Positions 56,085-58,384 of a DNA stretch of 58,384 bases are shown here, piece after piece. This DNA comes from Candidatus Rifleibacteriota bacterium (GTDB lineage Bacteria; Muiribacteriota; Ozemobacteria; Ozemobacterales; Ozemobacteraceae): positions 1-58,384 of the forward strand of contig JAAYVD010000010.1 in NCBI GenBank assembly GCA_012517355.1, read 5' to 3'. A model generated the notes under the pieces. That model saw only the letters and a program-made list of their open reading frames with translations. It was not told where the DNA came from and made no database searches. The translations under genes were made by a program, and so were the position numbers. Numbering within the stretch: the stretch's first letter is position 1; each line of letters opens with the position of its first letter.

Positions 56085-58384
56085 ATGGATCCCTACAGCC
56101 AGAAACTGATCGAATCCTTCCAGCGGGCCAACAAGGAGCGAAAACTCGAGCTTCTCCTCGAGATCAGCCGGGTCCGCGACGAGGCCGTCCTCCAGTTCCT
56201 CATCAACGCCCTCGGCGACGAGCACTGGATCGTCCGCAAGACCGCCTCCGACTACATTCTCACCTTCCAGGAGGCGGCCCTGCCCTGGTTGTCGGCCGCC
56301 CTCAACTCCTACAACGAGGACATCCAGCACTGGGCCCTGCAGGTGCTGACCCGCCTGGGCAACAAGGGGGCCCCCTCCGTCCTGCGCGCTCTCAAGAGCC
56401 CCAACCACGACGTGCGCTACTTCGCCGCCATGGCCCTGGGCGAGCTCCGCGAACCGGCCGGCATCCCCCCCCTGATCAAGTGCCTGGGCGACGAGAAATG
56501 GGCCGTCCGCAAAGCCGCCTCCGAGGCCCTGGTCAAATACGGCGAGGAGGTCATCCCCAACGTCGAGCAGGTGGTGACCCGCTCCGCCGACGAGGACGCC
56601 CGGTTCTGGGCGATCAAGAGCCTGGGCAAACTGGGCCCCAAGGCCCAGAAGATCCTGCTGGAAGCGCTGCGCACCGGCGACAAGCACCTGCGCTACGTCA
56701 TCGCCGCCGCCCTCGGCGAGTCCGGTGACCGGCGCGTCATCAAGGTCCTGATCGACAGCTTGGCCGACCCCGACTGGACGATCCGCAAAAGCGCCATGAC
56801 CGCCCTCGCCGAGATCGGCGAGAACGCCTTCGGCCTGATGATCGAGTCGCTGAAAGACACCAACGAGGACATCCGCGACGGCTGCCTGAGCGCCCTCATC
56901 CGGTGCGGCGACAAGGCGATGGCCCGCCTGTTCGAGTACGTCGAGTCGGTCGATGACAACCAGCGCTACGTCATCCGCAAGGGCCTGACCAAGATCGGGG
57001 TCCGCGTCGTCGAGCCGCTCATCCGGCTCTTCAAGACCGGCAAGGCGCCCATCCTGAGCTTCGCCGCCGCCACCCTCGGCGAGATCGGCAGCCCGAAGGC
57101 GGTGCCGGTGCTGATCGAGGGCCTGTCGAACCCCGACTGGAACGTGCGCCGCAGCTGCGCCTACGCCCTTGGCGAGATCGGCGAGAAGGGGGTCGACCGC
57201 ATCGCCGAGGCCCTCAGCAGCCCCAACGACGACGTCCGTTACTGGGTCACCCGCATCCTCGAATCGATCGGCGAGGCGGGCATGCCCTTCCTGGTCAAAG
57301 CCCTGCAGGACAAGAACAAGAACATCCGGTTCTTCGCCGCCAAGGCCCTGGGCCATTCCAGCAGCCCCGAGGTCATGCGCGACCTGGTCAAGGCCCTCTG
57401 CGACACCTCCTGGAGCGTGCGCAAGGCGGCGTTCGGCAGCATCTGCAAGCTCGAACAGCTGAGCATGGAACAGGTGCTGCGCAACCTGGCCAACGACAAC
57501 GAGGACATCCGGTTCTGGATGAGCCAGGTCATCGAACAGACCGGCGGCAATCACCTCGAGGAGATCCACGAGTGCCTCCGCACCGGCGACCCCGAGCTCC
57601 GCCTGTGCGCCTGCCAGGCCCTCGGCCTGATCGGCAAGCCCGAATCGACCGACATCCTGATCGTCGGCCTCCGCGACGACAACGAGTGGGTGCGCACCTA
57701 CGCCGCCATCTCCCTGGGCCGCATCGGCGACCCGCGGGCCGTCATCCCCCTGATCCGCGGCCTCTCCGACCGCAACTCCGAGGTGCACCGCAACATCGTC
57801 AAGGCCTTCCAGAAGCTCGGGGCGCGGGTCTTCGAAACCCTCGCGGAGTGCGTCGAGAGCGACGACCGCATCCTGCGCCGCAACTCCGCCGTCGCCCTGG
57901 GCGAGCTGCGCGAGGAGCGCGGCATCGACCTGCTGGTCATCCTCCTGGAAGACCCTGAAGAGAAGGTCCGGCAGGCGGCCGCCGAGGCCCTCGGCAAGTT
58001 CCCCGGCCTGAAGGCGCACGCCGTGCTGGTGCAGGCCCTGCGCGACCAGTCCTTCCAGGTGCGGGCCGCCGCCCTCTGCTCGCTGGGCGAGCACGCCCGG
58101 CCCGAGGCCATCCAGGTTTTGATCGACCACCTGGGCAAGACCAAGGAGGAGCGCGAGACGCGGGTGACCCGGCGCCACCTGGCGGTGATGGCCCAGAAGG
58201 CCCCGCTCGCCTTCGTCGAGCTGTTCAAGCACGAGTCGGCGGCCATCCGCTCGGTCGCCGCCGAGGCCCTCGTCGGGGCCGGTCTGCCCGTGATCCCGAT
58301 CATCACCGAAGCGATGGCCGGGAAGGACGAGACGACCGTCTTCTGGTGCCAGAAGGTCATCAAGAAGATCCGCAACCCGCAGGA
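56085..58384 (+). CDS. Large HEAT-repeat protein, C terminus beyond the window
   Basis: At least 766 residues, open to the end of the window. The whole visible chain is a ladder of ~31-residue HEAT/PBS-lyase-like repeats with consensus like D-x-x-W-x-V-R-K-x-A-x-x-A-L-G-x-I-G (DEHWIVRKTASDYIL, SPNHDVRYFAAMALGEL, DEKWAVRKAASEALVKYG, NPDWNVRRSCAYALGEIG, DNEWVRTYAAISLGRIG, DPEEKVRQAAAEALG). About twenty or more repeats form a protein-binding solenoid. No signal peptide or other domain is visible. The ATG 56085 has no Shine-Dalgarno and sits right after a strong promoter. Function is unknown; such proteins are usually scaffolds. Confidence 0.93.
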   Translation, partial: MDPYSQKLIESFQRANKERKLELLLEISRVRDEAVLQFLINALGDEHWIVRKTASDYILTFQEAALPWLSAALNSYNEDIQHWALQVLTRLGNKGAPSVLRALKSPNHDVRYFAAMALGELREPAGIPPLIKCLGDEKWAVRKAASEALVKYGEEVIPNVEQVVTRSADEDARFWAIKSLGKLGPKAQKILLEALRTGDKHLRYVIAAALGESGDRRVIKVLIDSLADPDWTIRKSAMTALAEIGENAFGLMIESLKDTNEDIRDGCLSALIRCGDKAMARLFEYVESVDDNQRYVIRKGLTKIGVRVVEPLIRLFKTGKAPILSFAAATLGEIGSPKAVPVLIEGLSNPDWNVRRSCAYALGEIGEKGVDRIAEALSSPNDDVRYWVTRILESIGEAGMPFLVKALQDKNKNIRFFAAKALGHSSSPEVMRDLVKALCDTSWSVRKAAFGSICKLEQLSMEQVLRNLANDNEDIRFWMSQVIEQTGGNHLEEIHECLRTGDPELRLCACQALGLIGKPESTDILIVGLRDDNEWVRTYAAISLGRIGDPRAVIPLIRGLSDRNSEVHRNIVKAFQKLGARVFETLAECVESDDRILRRNSAVALGELREERGIDLLVILLEDPEEKVRQAAAEALGKFPGLKAHAVLVQALRDQSFQVRAAALCSLGEHARPEAIQVLIDHLGKTKEERETRVTRRHLAVMAQKAPLAFVELFKHESAAIRSVAAEALVGAGLPVIPIITEAMAGKDETTVFWCQKVIKKIRNPQ

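Noticed and set aside
55911-58232. Long minus-strand frame opposite the HEAT-repeat gene
   Set aside because: The plus-strand HEAT repeats are regular and preceded by a strong promoter; the minus frame is an Asp/Leu/Gln-rich mirror of them.

Overview
The window is GC-rich chromosomal DNA from a bacterium with a Gram-negative-type envelope. Evidence for the envelope type: a barrel-like exported protein ending in an aromatic residue, several lipoproteins with clear lipoboxes, a GT9 heptosyltransferase-like protein and an LpxH-like phosphoesterase. It also carries genes more familiar from Firmicutes-like and deep-branching lineages: FabK instead of FabI, SpoVS, and a CdaA/CdaR cyclic-di-AMP pair. 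Combined with long HEAT-repeat and carboxypeptidase-regulatory-like proteins, this would fit an uncultivated phylum such as Candidatus Riflebacteria/Ozemobacteria. That placement is a guess from gene content only. I saw no tRNA, rRNA, CRISPR array, phage gene or intact transposase.

Layout. 1-3450: tandem hairpin repeats, an exported barrel-like protein, a TPR protein and SpoVS. 3478-11775: a minus-strand lipid and ribosome operon read from a near-consensus promoter at 11747-11775, in the order rpmF, plsX, fabK, fabD, unknown membrane protein, fabG, acpP, second FabK-like flavoprotein, fabF. fabH, which often sits beside plsX, is not there. 11780-14441: an exported 2H phosphoesterase and an Ig-domain lipoprotein. 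14472-17368: a divergent pair made of a degenerate class III cyclase-like protein and a deaminase-type amidohydrolase fused to a C-terminal CYTH domain, closed by a strong terminator. 17769-27156: envelope and polysaccharide genes (polyisoprenyl-phosphate sugar transferase, PH-like tail-anchored protein, galE, TMTC-like membrane protein, GT39, GT9). 27339-29473: small housekeeping or unknown genes. 29794-37114: two secreted lipoproteins with carboxypeptidase-regulatory-like repeats, a zinc-ribbon YitT protein and an exported FG-GAP-like protein. 37700-48365: sigma-70 factor, DUF2325 coiled-coil protein, mutS, DUF362 ferredoxin protein, LpxH-like phosphoesterase, ruvB and ruvA, all on the minus strand. 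48814-52543: yebC, radical SAM protein, cyclodeaminase-like protein and flavoprotein. 52767-55685: dapA-cdaA-cdaR. 56085 to the end: a large HEAT-repeat protein that runs off the window.

The most unusual coding locus is 14472-17368. Two different cyclase/triphosphate-tunnel folds and an adenosine-type deaminase lie head to head and share about 180 bp of control region, which suggests an uncharacterised nucleotide-processing or sensing module. The most unusual non-coding feature is a family of dispersed multi-hairpin repeats (1-173, 21828-21909, 28472-28538), together with a separate habit of strand-asymmetric purine or pyrimidine tracts with internal duplications between genes.

Where the longest open frame begins in a repeat or in a neighbouring gene, I moved the start to one supported by a ribosome-binding site, signal peptide or family length, and each entry says so. 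Functions come from motif recognition by eye. No database search was possible.
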